This document shows, one piece after another, positions 35,997-44,593 of a stretch of DNA of 64,000 nt. A program made the translations under genes and the position numbers. The notes beneath the pieces were generated by a model. It did no database searches and had not been told where the DNA came from. It was given only the letters and a program-made list of their open reading frames with translations. The stretch is from positions 6,526,001 through 6,590,000 of the forward strand of contig NZ_CP085173.1 of the NCBI RefSeq assembly GCF_020616555.1. The letters are read 5' to 3'. Origin of the DNA: Streptomyces longhuiensis. GTDB taxonomy: Bacteria; Actinomycetota; Actinomycetes; Streptomycetales; Streptomycetaceae. Positions within the stretch are counted from its first letter, which is position 1. Each line of letters begins with the position of its first letter.

Positions 35997-37085
35997 ATGA
36001 CGACGCCCACGATCGAGCTCAAGCCCTCCTCGACCCCGCTGTCCGGCGCGGAGCGCGAGGCGATCCTGGCCAACCCGGGATTCGGCCGCCACTTCACCGA
36101 CCACATGGTGACGATCCGGTGGACCGAGGGCCGCGGCTGGCACGACGGGCAGCTCGTGCCCTACGGACCGCTCGCCCTCGACCCGGCGACGAACGTCCTG
36201 CACTACGCGCAGGAGATCTTCGAGGGCCTCAAGGCCTACCGCCAGCCCGACGGCACCGTCGCCACCTTCCGCCCCGAGATGAACGCCAAGCGCTTCCAGG
36301 CCTCGGCGCGCCGCCTGGCCATGCCCGAGCTGCCGGTCGAGACGTTCATCGAGGCGTGCGACGCGCTGGTCCGGCAGGACATCGCGTGGGTCCCGGCGCA
36401 CGGCGGCGAGGAGTCCCTCTACCTGCGCCCCTTCATGATCGCGACCGAGGTCGGCCTGGGCGTGAAGCCCGCCAACGAGTACCTCTTCATCGTGATCGCC
36501 TCGCCCGCGGGCGCCTACTTCGCCGGTGGCGTCAAGCCGGTGTCGATCTGGCTGTCCGAGGACCGCGTGCGCGCCGTCCCCGGCGGCATGGGTGACGCCA
36601 AGACCGGCGGCAACTACGCCGCGTCCCTGCTCGCCCAGGCCGAGGCCGCCGCCGAGGGCTGCGACCAGGTCGCCTACCTCGACGCCGTCGAGCACAAGTG
36701 GGTCGAGGAACTGGGCGGCATGAACCTGTACTTCGTGTACGGGGACAAGATCGTCACCCCCGAGCTGACCGGTTCGCTCCTCGCGGGTGTGACCCGTGAC
36801 TCGCTCCTGTCGGTCGCCCGCGACCTGGGCTACGAGTCCGTCGAGAGCCGCGTCTCCATCGACCAGTGGCAGGCCGACTCGGAGAACGGCACGCTCACCG
36901 AGGTCTTCGCCTGCGGCACCGCGGCGGTCATCACGCCCGTCGGCACCGTCAAGCGCGCCGGTGCGCAGTGGGCCCAGTCGGGCGGCGAGCCCGGCGAGGT
37001 CACGCTGAAGCTGCGCGAGGCGCTGCTCGACATCCAGCGCGGCACGAGCGCGGACAAGCACGGCTGGATGCACCAGCTCGGCTAG
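35997..37085 (+). CDS. ilvE: Branched-chain amino acid aminotransferase
   Basis: The 362-residue fold-type IV PLP enzyme performs the last step of valine, leucine and isoleucine synthesis. It has [31 protein letters not shown], the PLP-lysine region [16 protein letters not shown] followed by [12 protein letters not shown], and the phosphate-binding [15 protein letters not shown]. It is the longer class 2 type. Start ATG 35997 follows GAAGGA with 9-nt spacing; upstream codons in frame to 35952 lack support. It completes the pathway encoded by ilvBNC and leuB in this window. Confidence 0.96.
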   Translation: MTTPTIELKPSSTPLSGAEREAILANPGFGRHFTDHMVTIRWTEGRGWHDGQLVPYGPLALDPATNVLHYAQEIFEGLKAYRQPDGTVATFRPEMNAKRFQASARRLAMPELPVETFIEACDALVRQDIAWVPAHGGEESLYLRPFMIATEVGLGVKPANEYLFIVIASPAGAYFAGGVKPVSIWLSEDRVRAVPGGMGDAKTGGNYAASLLAQAEAAAEGCDQVAYLDAVEHKWVEELGGMNLYFVYGDKIVTPELTGSLLAGVTRDSLLSVARDLGYESVESRVSIDQWQADSENGTLTEVFACGTAAVITPVGTVKRAGAQWAQSGGEPGEVTLKLREALLDIQRGTSADKHGWMHQLG

Positions 37086-37121
37086 AACCGGCTCGTGAGC
37101 ACGGCTGCAACCCGCTCGCGC

Positions 37122-38573
37122 TCAGCCTTCACCACTCGTGACCAGGGCCGCCTCGGACTTCTTGTCCGCGGCGGCCCTGACGCGTACCGAGCGCACCTCG
37201 CGTGCCGTCAGCGCCAGATACGCGGCGCCGCCGACCAGGCCCGACAGCAGGAAACTGCAGTCCACGCCGCCCGTCAGGGAGAGCAGCGGGCCCTCGTACG
37301 ACGGCAGGGACACCGCGAGCAGGCCGACGAAGGCGCCCAGGGCCCAGGAGACGGTGGCACGCGGGTTCCAGCCGTTGCGGTACCAGTAGACGCCGCCGCG
37401 CGAGCGCCGGTTGAAGACCTGGAGCGCGTCCGCGTCGTAGACGCCGCGGCAGCGGACGAAGCCGATCAGGGTGATCACGGCCCAGGGGGTGCCGATCGCG
37501 GTGAGGAGCAGGACGAACGACGTCATGGCGTCCTGCGCGGCCCACGCGAAGTGGCCGACGAAGACGCAGACCGTGGCGACGCCGGCGACCGTGTAGGTCG
37601 CGGCCGTGCGGGAGGCGCGGGGCAGGATCGCGTCCAGGTCGAGGCCCATGGAGTAGAGCATCAGACCCGCGTTGCCGACCGAGCCCGCGGAGGCGGCGAG
37701 CAGCAGCGGGATCAGGTACCAGGTGGGCGAGGCGGAGACGAGCGAGCCCGCGTAGTCGAGGGCGGCGCGGGCCGCGTACGCGGTGAACGTGCCGAACAGC
37801 TGGGGCGTGAGCAGGCCGACGATCAGGCCGAGCCAGGTGGCGCGCAGGACGCTGCGCTGGGAGTGGCGGGCCGGGGACACGTAGCGCGTGTAGTCGCCGA
37901 GGAGCGTGATGAAGGCGATGGGGCCCGACAGGCCGGCCGCGACGAGGGCGAGCAGCCAGGTCGGCCAGAACGAGCCGAGGAGGTAGCCGCCCGCGGCCGG
38001 CAGCGGCGCCGTCGTGAAGTGCGGGGCGTACGCGGCGACGCCGAGCGCCAGGAGCGCGGTCATGCCCACGGCCAGGACGCGCGAGAGGCGCAGCAGGACG
38101 CGGTAGCCGTAGACCGCGCCGATCACGGTGGCGGCGGCCAGGAGCGCGTAGACGGCGCCGTAGGTGAGGCCCGACTCGGGCACGCCGAACAGGCGGTGCA
38201 GGACGCCCGTCATCGCGTCGCCGCCGATCCACACGGTCAGCGCCGTGTAGCCGAGCGACAGGAGCAGGCCGACGACCGAGCCGACGAGCCGGCCGCGGAC
38301 GCCGAACTGGGCGCCGGACGACGTCGACAGGTTCGTGCCGGTGCGCAGGGAGACCAGGGCGAGCGGGGCGGTGAGCGCGGTGCCGAGGAGCGTGCCCGCG
38401 ACGACGGAGGTGACCGAGGCCCACCAGCCGAGTCCGAACGACACGGGCAGCCAGCCGAAGACGATCACCCCGAGGCAGAGGTTCGAGCCTAGGAGGATCG
38501 AGACGATGTCCCGGGGACCGCTGGTGCGTTCCTCGTCGGGGATGGTGTCTACACCGCGCTGTTCTATCGCCAT
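37122..38573 (-). CDS. NCS1-family permease (nucleobase/allantoin/thiamine type)
   Basis: The 483-residue protein has about twelve membrane helices and NCS1 features: SNLCLGVIVFGWLPVSFGLG in helix 1, an early GAQFGVRG loop, and FITLLGDYTRYVSPA between central helices. It probably imports a purine, pyrimidine or ureide by proton or sodium symport; the exact ligand cannot be set. ATG 38573 follows AGGGG by 6 nt. It diverges from the urease-like operon, suggesting a role in nitrogen scavenging, and is convergent with ilvE. Confidence 0.9.
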   Translation of the reverse strand: MAIEQRGVDTIPDEERTSGPRDIVSILLGSNLCLGVIVFGWLPVSFGLGWWASVTSVVAGTLLGTALTAPLALVSLRTGTNLSTSSGAQFGVRGRLVGSVVGLLLSLGYTALTVWIGGDAMTGVLHRLFGVPESGLTYGAVYALLAAATVIGAVYGYRVLLRLSRVLAVGMTALLALGVAAYAPHFTTAPLPAAGGYLLGSFWPTWLLALVAAGLSGPIAFITLLGDYTRYVSPARHSQRSVLRATWLGLIVGLLTPQLFGTFTAYAARAALDYAGSLVSASPTWYLIPLLLAASAGSVGNAGLMLYSMGLDLDAILPRASRTAATYTVAGVATVCVFVGHFAWAAQDAMTSFVLLLTAIGTPWAVITLIGFVRCRGVYDADALQVFNRRSRGGVYWYRNGWNPRATVSWALGAFVGLLAVSLPSYEGPLLSLTGGVDCSFLLSGLVGGAAYLALTAREVRSVRVRAAADKKSEAALVTSGEG

Positions 38574-38637
38574 GGGGGACCCCTGATCTTTGCGTCGTTG
38601 CATCGGTCACGTCGGGTGGTTTAGAGCAGCGTTCAAT

Positions 38638-38664
38638 GTGACTCATCACAAGCTGGCACGTCAA
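38638..38664 (+). promoter_or_regulatory. Weak GlnR-box-like sequence between permease and urease-like operon
   Basis: GTGAC, CAAGC and GTCAA occur with 6-nt gaps, echoing the alternating GTnAC/GAAAC pattern of the Streptomyces nitrogen regulator GlnR. Only the first half-site is exact. A possible -10 TAGAGT lies near 38691. Confidence 0.25.
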
Positions 38665-38729
38665 TGTTTTCGAGTTGTGAATCGTATGGTTAGAGTGAAG
38701 TTCTAAACCTGTACGGGAGGTGTGGTGGC

Positions 38730-39419
38730 GTGCGTCTGACCCCCACGGAACGCGATCGGCTGCTGCTGTTCGGGGCCGCGGAACTTGCCAGGGCCCGGAA
38801 GGCCCGGGGCCTGCGGCTCAATGTCCCCGAAGCGACGGCCCTGATCGCGGACACGGTGTGCGAGGCGGCCAGGGACGGCCGGCGGCTCGCCGAGGCCATC
38901 GAGGCGGCGCGCTCCGTCCTCGGCCCCGACGATGTGCTCCCCGGCGTCTCCGACGTCGTGACGGAGGTGCACGTCGAGGCCGTCTTCGACGACGGGTCGC
39001 GGCTCGCCGTGGTCAGCGACCCGATCGGCTCATCGCTGGGCGACGAGGCGCCGGGCGCGCTGCTCCCGGGCCCCCAGCACAGCGACCCGCCGGCCACGGT
39101 GACGCTCACGGCGACCAACACGTCGAGCGTCCCCGTCTCCGTCACCTCCCACTTCCACTTCTTCGAGGCCAACCCGCGGCTCGACTTCGACCGCGCGGCC
39201 GCGTACGGCATGCGGCTCGCCGTCCCCGCCGGGTCGTCGGTGCGGTTCGGGCCGGGGGAGAGCGCCGAGGTGGGCCTCGTGCCCATCGGCGGCGCGCGCG
39301 TCGCGATCGGCTTCGCCGGACTCGTCGACGGCCCGCTGGACGCGCCGGGCGCCAAGGAGGAGGCCCTGCGCAGGGCAGCCGCCTGCGGATATCTCGGAGT
39401 GAAGGGAACGGGCGCATGA
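38730..39419 (+). CDS. ureAB: Fused urease gamma-beta subunit (UreA-UreB)
   Basis: The 229-residue chain joins UreA (about 1-100; LTPTERDRLLLFGAAELARA, RGLRLNVPEA) to UreB (about 105-229; SHFHFFEANPRLDFDRAAAY, RLAVPAGSSVRFGPG). Such fusions are known in some bacteria. GTG 38730 follows GGGAGG with 9-nt spacing. The stop overlaps the start of the alpha subunit gene by 4 bp. These subunits are structural and help hold the active-site flap. The usual ureE, ureF, ureG and ureD maturation genes are absent from the whole window. Confidence 0.93.
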   Translation: MRLTPTERDRLLLFGAAELARARKARGLRLNVPEATALIADTVCEAARDGRRLAEAIEAARSVLGPDDVLPGVSDVVTEVHVEAVFDDGSRLAVVSDPIGSSLGDEAPGALLPGPQHSDPPATVTLTATNTSSVPVSVTSHFHFFEANPRLDFDRAAAYGMRLAVPAGSSVRFGPGESAEVGLVPIGGARVAIGFAGLVDGPLDAPGAKEEALRRAAACGYLGVKGTGA

Positions 39420-41149
39420 GCAGGCCCACCAAGCACAGCGACCACTGCGCGCCGGGCAGCCGGCACATCGACCCGCGCGCGTACGCCGCCACGCACGGCC
39501 CGCGCGCCGGTGACCGCGTCCGCCTCGGCGACTCGGGCCTGACCGTCCGCGTCGAGTCCGATTCGCAGGCGTACGGCGACGAGTTCCTCGCCGGGTTCGG
39601 CAAGACGGCCCGCGACGGACTGCACCTCAAGGCCGCCGCCGTCCGCGAGACCTGCGACGTCGTGATCAGCAACGTCCTCGTGATCGACGCCGTGCAGGGG
39701 ATCAGGAAGGTCTCCATCGGCATCCGCGAGGGACGGATCCACGCCATAGGGCGCGCCGGCAACCCGGACACCCTCGACGGGGTCGACGTCGTCGTCGGCA
39801 CCGGCACGTCCATCGTGTCCGGCGAGGGCCTCATCGCCACCGCGGGCGCCGTCGACACCCACGTGCACCTGCTGTCGCCGCGCATCATGGAGGCCTCGCT
39901 CGCCTCCGGCGTGACCACGATCATCGGCCAGGAGTTCGGGCCCGTGTGGGGCGTGGGCGTCAACTCGCCCTGGGCGCTGCGCCACGCCTTCAACGCCTTC
40001 GACGCCTGGCCCGTCAACATCGGCTTCCTCGGCCGGGGTTCGTCCTCGCACGACGCCCCGCTGATCGAGGCCCTCGCCGAGGGCGGCGCTTCCGGTTTCA
40101 AGGTCCACGAGGACATGGGCGCCCACACCCGCGCCCTCGACACCGCGCTGCGTGTCGCCGAGGAGCACGACGTCCAGGTCGCCCTGCACAGCGACGGCCT
40201 GAACGAGTGCCTGTCCGTCGAGGACACGCTCAGGGTCCTCGAAGGCCGCACCATCCACGCCTTCCACATCGAGGGCTGCGGCGGCGGGCACGTACCGAAC
40301 GTGCTGAAGATGGCGGGCGTCCCGAACGTCATCGGGTCGTCCACCAACCCCACGCTGCCGTTCGGCCGCGACGCCGTCGCCGAGCACTACGGCATGATCG
40401 TCTCGGTCCACGACCTGAAGACCGACCTGCCGGGCGACGCCGCCATGGCCCGCGACCGGATCCGCGCCGGGACGATGGGCGCCGAGGACGTCCTGCACGA
40501 CCTGGGCGCCATCGGCATCACGTCGTCCGACGCGCAGGGCATGGGCCGCGCGGGCGAGACCGTGCGCAGGACCTTCGCCATGGCCGGGAAGATGAAGGCC
40601 GAACTCGGCCCGATCTCCGGCGACGGCGAGTACGACGACAACGCGCGTGTCCTGCGCTACATGGCGAAGCTGACGATCAACCCCGCCATCGCGCACGGCC
40701 TGTCCCACGAGGTCGGCTCCATCGAGGCCGGCAAGCTCGCCGACATCGTGCTGTGGCGGCCCGAGTTCTTCGGTGCCAAGCCGCAGCTCGTCCTGAAGTC
40801 CGGCTTCCCCGCGTACGGCGTCGTCGGCGACCCGAACGCGGCCACCGACACCTGCGAACCCCTCGTCCTGGGGCCGCAGTTCGGGGCGCACGGCGCGACC
40901 GCGGCGGACATCTCCGTCGCCTTCGTCGCCCAGGCCGCCCTCGACCAGGGCAACGACAAGATGCCCACCCGCCGCCGCCGCGTCGCCGTTCGCGGTACCC
41001 GCGGCATCGGCCCCGCAGACCTGCGCCTCAACTCGCGCACCGGCTCCATCGACGTCGACCAGGCCACCGGACTCGTCACGCTCGACGGCGACCCGGTCCG
41101 CTCGGAACCGGCCGACTCCGTCTCCCTGAACCGTCTCTACTTCCTGTGA
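39416..41149 (+). CDS. ureC: Urease alpha subunit homologue with altered active-site flap
   Basis: At 577 residues it is the usual length. Nickel-site residues are present by alignment from memory: His149 and His151 (DTHVH), the carbamylated Lys229 and His231 (FKVHED), His258 (ALHSDG), His284 (FHIEG) and Asp372 (SSDAQGMGR). The flap differs: the conserved CHH segment reads Val331-His332-Asp333, so the flap cysteine is lost. The GGGTGPA and TCTPG segments are replaced by GQEFGPV and GVNSPWA. It may be a slow urease or act on a different urea-like or amidine compound. Coupled to ureAB and followed after 10 bp by agmatine deiminase. Confidence 0.9.
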   Translation: MSRPTKHSDHCAPGSRHIDPRAYAATHGPRAGDRVRLGDSGLTVRVESDSQAYGDEFLAGFGKTARDGLHLKAAAVRETCDVVISNVLVIDAVQGIRKVSIGIREGRIHAIGRAGNPDTLDGVDVVVGTGTSIVSGEGLIATAGAVDTHVHLLSPRIMEASLASGVTTIIGQEFGPVWGVGVNSPWALRHAFNAFDAWPVNIGFLGRGSSSHDAPLIEALAEGGASGFKVHEDMGAHTRALDTALRVAEEHDVQVALHSDGLNECLSVEDTLRVLEGRTIHAFHIEGCGGGHVPNVLKMAGVPNVIGSSTNPTLPFGRDAVAEHYGMIVSVHDLKTDLPGDAAMARDRIRAGTMGAEDVLHDLGAIGITSSDAQGMGRAGETVRRTFAMAGKMKAELGPISGDGEYDDNARVLRYMAKLTINPAIAHGLSHEVGSIEAGKLADIVLWRPEFFGAKPQLVLKSGFPAYGVVGDPNAATDTCEPLVLGPQFGAHGATAADISVAFVAQAALDQGNDKMPTRRRRVAVRGTRGIGPADLRLNSRTGSIDVDQATGLVTLDGDPVRSEPADSVSLNRLYFL

Positions 41150-41159
41150 GGACCCGCTC

Positions 41160-42188
41160 ATGAGCAGCTTCCACATGCCCCCCGAGTGGGCCCCGCACGA
41201 GCGCACCTGGATGGCCTGGCCGAGCCCCAACCCGACCTTCACCAACGACGAGGAGCTGGCCGAGGCCCGCGAGGCCTGGGCGTCCGTCGCCCGCGCCGTA
41301 CGCCGCTTCGAGCCGGTGACCGTGATCGTCGCCCCGGGCCAGAGCGACTCGGCCCGCGCGCTCCTCGGCGACGACATCGACCTCGTCGAGCGCGAACTCG
41401 ACGACGCGTGGATGCGCGACATCGGCCCCACGTTCGTCGTCGGCGACGGCCGACTCGCCGCCGTGGACTGGACGTTCAACGGCTGGGGCGCCCAGGACTG
41501 GGCCGTCTGGGAGCACGACGCGAAGATAGCCCGCCACATCGCGGACCTCGCCGGCGTGCCCGTCCACTCCTCCTCCCTCGTCAACGAGGGAGGAGGCATC
41601 CACGTCGACGGCGAGGGCACCGTGCTCCTCACCGAGACCGTGCAGCTCGACCCCGACCGCAACCCGGGCCGCACCAAGGCCGAGGTCGAGCAGGAGATCC
41701 ACGCGAGGATCGGCACCACCAAGGCGATCTGGCTGCCGCGCGGCCTCGCCGGCGACTACGGCGTCTACGGCACCCGCGGCCACGTCGACATCGTCGCCGC
41801 GTTCGCCGCGCCCGGCGTCGTCCTGGTCCACTCGCAGCAGGACCCCGCCCACCCCGACCACGAGCTGAGCAAGCAGATCGTCGCCCAGCTCAAGGGCGAG
41901 ACGGACGCCAAGGGCCGGCCCCTGGAGGTCGTCGAGGTCCCCGCGCCGACCGTCCTCAAGGACGACGAGGGCTGGGTCGACTACTCGTACATCAACCACT
42001 ACCTGTGCAACGACGGCGTCGTCCTGTGCTCCTTCGACGACCCGAACGACGAGGTCGCGGCCGGGATCTTCCGGCGGCTTTTCCCGGACAGGACCGTCCA
42101 GCTCGTGGACGCCCGTACGATCTTCGCCGGGGGCGGTGGCATCCACTGCATCACCCAGCAGCAACCCGAGATCACGCCCGCACACTGA
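41160..42188 (+). CDS. aguA: Agmatine deiminase
   Basis: The 342-residue penta-propeller guanidino-modifying enzyme converts agmatine to N-carbamoylputrescine and ammonia. The catalytic Cys330 lies in GGGGIHCITQQQP. The Asp/Glu/His elements are present in WMRDIGPTFV, LVNEGGGIHVDGEG and TRGHVDIVAAF. GAGGA lies 7 nt before ATG 41160, partly overlapping the ureC stop region, so it is co-transcribed with the urease-like subunits. Its product is a monosubstituted urea, which suggests a link with the divergent urease (inference). No N-carbamoylputrescine amidase gene is seen nearby. Confidence 0.94.
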   Translation: MSSFHMPPEWAPHERTWMAWPSPNPTFTNDEELAEAREAWASVARAVRRFEPVTVIVAPGQSDSARALLGDDIDLVERELDDAWMRDIGPTFVVGDGRLAAVDWTFNGWGAQDWAVWEHDAKIARHIADLAGVPVHSSSLVNEGGGIHVDGEGTVLLTETVQLDPDRNPGRTKAEVEQEIHARIGTTKAIWLPRGLAGDYGVYGTRGHVDIVAAFAAPGVVLVHSQQDPAHPDHELSKQIVAQLKGETDAKGRPLEVVEVPAPTVLKDDEGWVDYSYINHYLCNDGVVLCSFDDPNDEVAAGIFRRLFPDRTVQLVDARTIFAGGGGIHCITQQQPEITPAH

Positions 42189-42207
42189 AAGACCCGCAGG
42201 AGTCCCC

Positions 42208-42819
42208 GTGGCCCAGGCCCGCCGGAAGAACGCCCCTCCGCGCGAAGAGGTCCTCGCCGCAGCCATGGAGATGATCGCCGAGCGCGGCCTGGAGAAACTC
42301 ACCATGGCCGCGCTCGGCCGCGAGGTCGGCATGAGCAGCGGCCACCTCCTCTACTACTTCGGTTCGAAGGACGAACTGCTCCTGCGGACCCTGGAGTGGA
42401 GCGAGGGGCGCCTGGGCGCGGAGCGGGCCCGGCTGCTCTCCGGTGGCGGCACGGTCCGCGAGCGTCTCGACGCGTACGTCGACCTGTACGTCCCCGACGC
42501 CCAGGGCGACCCGCACTGGACGCTGTGGCTGGAGGTCTGGAACCGCTCGCAGAACGCCGAGGCCGACGGCGACGCGCGCGAGCGGCAGGCCGCGATCGAG
42601 CTGGCCTGGCACCGCGACCTCGTCGCTCTGCTCGCCGAGGGCACCTCACGCGGCGAGCTCCCGCCGCTCGACCCCGACCGGTTCGCGTCCCGGCTGCGGG
42701 CGCTGCTCGACGGCTTCTCCATCCATGTCGCGATCGGCCTGCGCGGCACGGACCGGGCCCAGATCCTGTCCCACGTAAGGGAGTTCCTGGACGAGGCGCT
42801 GGCCGAGAAGCCCGCGTAG
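42208..42819 (+). CDS. TetR-family regulator of the urease-like/agmatine operon
   Basis: The 203-residue protein has an N-terminal helix-turn-helix (KLTMAALGREVGMSSGHLLY) and a helical ligand domain of the AcrR/BetI-like C-terminal type. GTG 42208 follows AGGAG by 5 nt; the longer frame to 42136 overlaps aguA. It begins 19 nt after aguA, so it is the last gene of that operon and probably regulates it. A 20-bp perfect palindrome follows its stop. The inducer may be agmatine or a related amine; this is inference. Confidence 0.9.
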   Translation: MAQARRKNAPPREEVLAAAMEMIAERGLEKLTMAALGREVGMSSGHLLYYFGSKDELLLRTLEWSEGRLGAERARLLSGGGTVRERLDAYVDLYVPDAQGDPHWTLWLEVWNRSQNAEADGDARERQAAIELAWHRDLVALLAEGTSRGELPPLDPDRFASRLRALLDGFSIHVAIGLRGTDRAQILSHVREFLDEALAEKPA

Positions 42820-42834
42820 CCCTCCGCGGCATCT

Positions 42835-42854
42835 GACGTCCCGTACGGGACGTC
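42835..42854. promoter_or_regulatory. Perfect 20-bp palindrome between TetR and MHS transporter genes
   Basis: GACGTCCCGTACGGGACGTC is fully self-complementary. It is either an operator for the adjacent TetR protein or, as RNA, an 8-bp stem with a GUAC loop ending the operon. Confidence 0.55.
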
Positions 42855-42949
42855 TTCGTGCGCCGCGCCCGCCGGCCGACCGTCCCCGGGGCGCTCCATG
42901 AACACTATGAACGCAAGTACGCATGATCGTTGCGTGTTACACCCTTGTC

Positions 42950-44299
42950 ATGGAGCGAAGCATTCCGGCACCGTGGCCGCCCATGGGACGAGAGCAATGG
43001 AAGAAAATCCTGGTCGGGTCGGCCGGGAACATGGTCGAGTGGTTCGACTGGTTCGTGTACGCGAGCTTCGCCACGTACTTCGCGGGGGCCTTCTTCCCCG
43101 ACGGGAACCCCACGGCACAGCTGATGAACACGGCCGGCATCTTCGCCGTCGGCTTCTTCATGCGGCCCGTGGGCGGCTGGCTGCTGGGCAGGGTGGGTGA
43201 CCGCAAGGGCCGTAAGGCGGCGCTCACCCTGACGGTCACGCTGATGTCGGCGTCCGCCGTCCTCATCGCGATCGCGCCCACCTACGCGGTCGCCGGGTAC
43301 GGCGGCGCCGTCGTCCTGCTCATCGCCCGCCTGCTGCAGGGCCTCTCGGTCGGCGGCGAGTACGCGGCCAGCGCCACCTACCTCACCGAGGCGTCCGACC
43401 CGAGCCGCCGCGGCTTCGCGTCCAGCTTCCAGTACGTCTCCATGACCGCGGGCCAGATCGTGGGTCTCGGCCTCCAGATCGTCCTCCAGCGCACCCTGTC
43501 CGACGACGCGCTGCACAGCTGGGGCTGGCGCATCCCGTTCGTCATCGGCGCGCTGGGCGCCGCTATCATCTTCTATCTGCGGCGCAACATGCTGGAGACC
43601 GACGTCTACGAGGAGTCCGCCGACGACGCGGGCGCCGACAGCAAGGGCACCCTGACGGCGCTGTGGGCGCACAGGCGCGAGGCGTTCCTCGTGATGGCCC
43701 TGACGATGGGCGGCACCGTCGCGTACTACACGTACACGACGTACCTCACCAAGTACCTCTCCAACTCCGCCGGTCTGAGCAAGGAGACCGCGACGCTCGT
43801 CTCGTTCTGCGCGCTGATCGTCTTCGCCTGCATCCAGCCGCTCGCGGGCCGGCTCTCGGACCGGATCGGCCGCCGCCCGCTCCTGATCACCTTCGCGGTC
43901 GGCTCCACCTTCCTGACCGTGCCGATCATGACGATGCTCAAGCACGCGGGTTCCTTCTGGCCGGCCCTCGGCCTCGCCCTGCTCGCCCTCGTCGTCGTCA
44001 CCGGCTACACGTCGATCAACGCGTGCGTGAAGGCCGAGCTGTTCCCGACCGGCATCCGCGCCCTCGGCGTCGCCCTCCCGTACGCCATCGCCAACGCGCT
44101 CTTCGGCGGCACGGCGGAGTACGTGGCCCTGTGGTTCAAGGACGCGGGCCTGGAGTCGGGCTTCTACTGGTACGTCGCCGGGTGCGCCGCCGTGTCGCTG
44201 ATCGTCTACCTGACGATGCGCGAGACGAGGGACATCGACCTGAACCGGGTCGCGGCCACCGCCCCCGAGACCACGCAGCGCACGGCCGAGGCGGTCTGA
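42950..44299 (+). CDS. MHS-family MFS transporter (KgtP/ShiA/ProP-like)
   Basis: The product has about 449 residues, with twelve helices and MHS features: GNMVEWFDWFVYASFATYFA in helix 1, GRVGDRKGRKAAL (motif A), RLLQGLSVGGEYAASATYLT in helix 4 and GRLSDRIGRRPLL (second motif A). Family members take up oxoglutarate, shikimate, citrate or betaines with protons. No ribosome site precedes ATG 42950 or ATG 42983. Located beyond the TetR gene, it could supply the substrate or carbon for the agmatine/urease-like unit. Confidence 0.88.
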   Translation: MERSIPAPWPPMGREQWKKILVGSAGNMVEWFDWFVYASFATYFAGAFFPDGNPTAQLMNTAGIFAVGFFMRPVGGWLLGRVGDRKGRKAALTLTVTLMSASAVLIAIAPTYAVAGYGGAVVLLIARLLQGLSVGGEYAASATYLTEASDPSRRGFASSFQYVSMTAGQIVGLGLQIVLQRTLSDDALHSWGWRIPFVIGALGAAIIFYLRRNMLETDVYEESADDAGADSKGTLTALWAHRREAFLVMALTMGGTVAYYTYTTYLTKYLSNSAGLSKETATLVSFCALIVFACIQPLAGRLSDRIGRRPLLITFAVGSTFLTVPIMTMLKHAGSFWPALGLALLALVVVTGYTSINACVKAELFPTGIRALGVALPYAIANALFGGTAEYVALWFKDAGLESGFYWYVAGCAAVSLIVYLTMRETRDIDLNRVAATAPETTQRTAEAV

Positions 44300-44370
44300 G
44301 CCCACATCGTGAGACCACGGTCCGGGCCACGCCCGGGCTGTGGCACACTGCCGATGTGCTCTCGTTCGCC

Positions 44371-44406
44371 ATGATTATTGGCAGCAGGCGCGCCGGTCCG
44401 CAGTGA
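44371..44406 (+). CDS. cimA leader peptide MIIGSRRAGPQ
   Basis: A short frame ATG ATT ATT GGC ... TGA encodes two consecutive isoleucines by the rare ATT codon; an in-frame GTG at 44356 would give VLSFAMIIGSRRAGPQ. It precedes a terminator with six T residues, 188 nt before cimA. Citramalate synthase opens the threonine-independent isoleucine route, so an isoleucine-sensing leader is logical. No strong ribosome site is visible, so the start codon is uncertain. Confidence 0.7.
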   Translation: MIIGSRRAGPQ

Positions 44407-44457
44407 CCGCCACGTACGACCACGTACGGGCGGACATCGTCGTCTCGACCCGCGCGC
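44388..44457 (+). promoter_or_regulatory. Long-range stem in the cimA leader RNA
   Basis: GCGCGCCGGTC (44388-44398) can pair with GACCCGCGCGC (44447-44457) with one mismatch. The left arm begins 9 nt after the Ile codons, so a ribosome stalled there would block it, and the right arm ends just before the terminator. Confidence 0.45.
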
Positions 44458-44460
44458 AGA

Positions 44461-44486
44461 CCTCTCGCACCCGCGAGGGGTTTTTT
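44461..44486 (+). terminator. cimA attenuator terminator
   Basis: CCTCTCGC (44461-44468) pairs with GCGAGGGG (44473-44480) around ACCC, with one wobble, followed by TTTTTT (44481-44486). It lies 108 nt upstream of the cimA start. Confidence 0.85.
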
Positions 44487-44593
44487 CGTTTCCTGGCCCA
44501 CCTCAAGCCAGGACCGGAGCGCGAGGGATCATAGGGGGACGGTGGAGCCGGTCATTCCGGTAGACCGAGATCCGACACAGGAGCCAGATCAGC

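Noticed and set aside
38730..41149. Ordinary housekeeping urease operon
   Set aside because: No ureE/F/G/D genes, flap cysteine replaced by valine and several conserved segments changed; a normal urease cannot be assumed.
44461..44486. Simple terminator of the MHS transporter gene
   Set aside because: It lies 162 nt beyond the transporter stop and after an Ile-Ile leader frame, so attenuation of cimA explains it better; read-through from the transporter could still end here.
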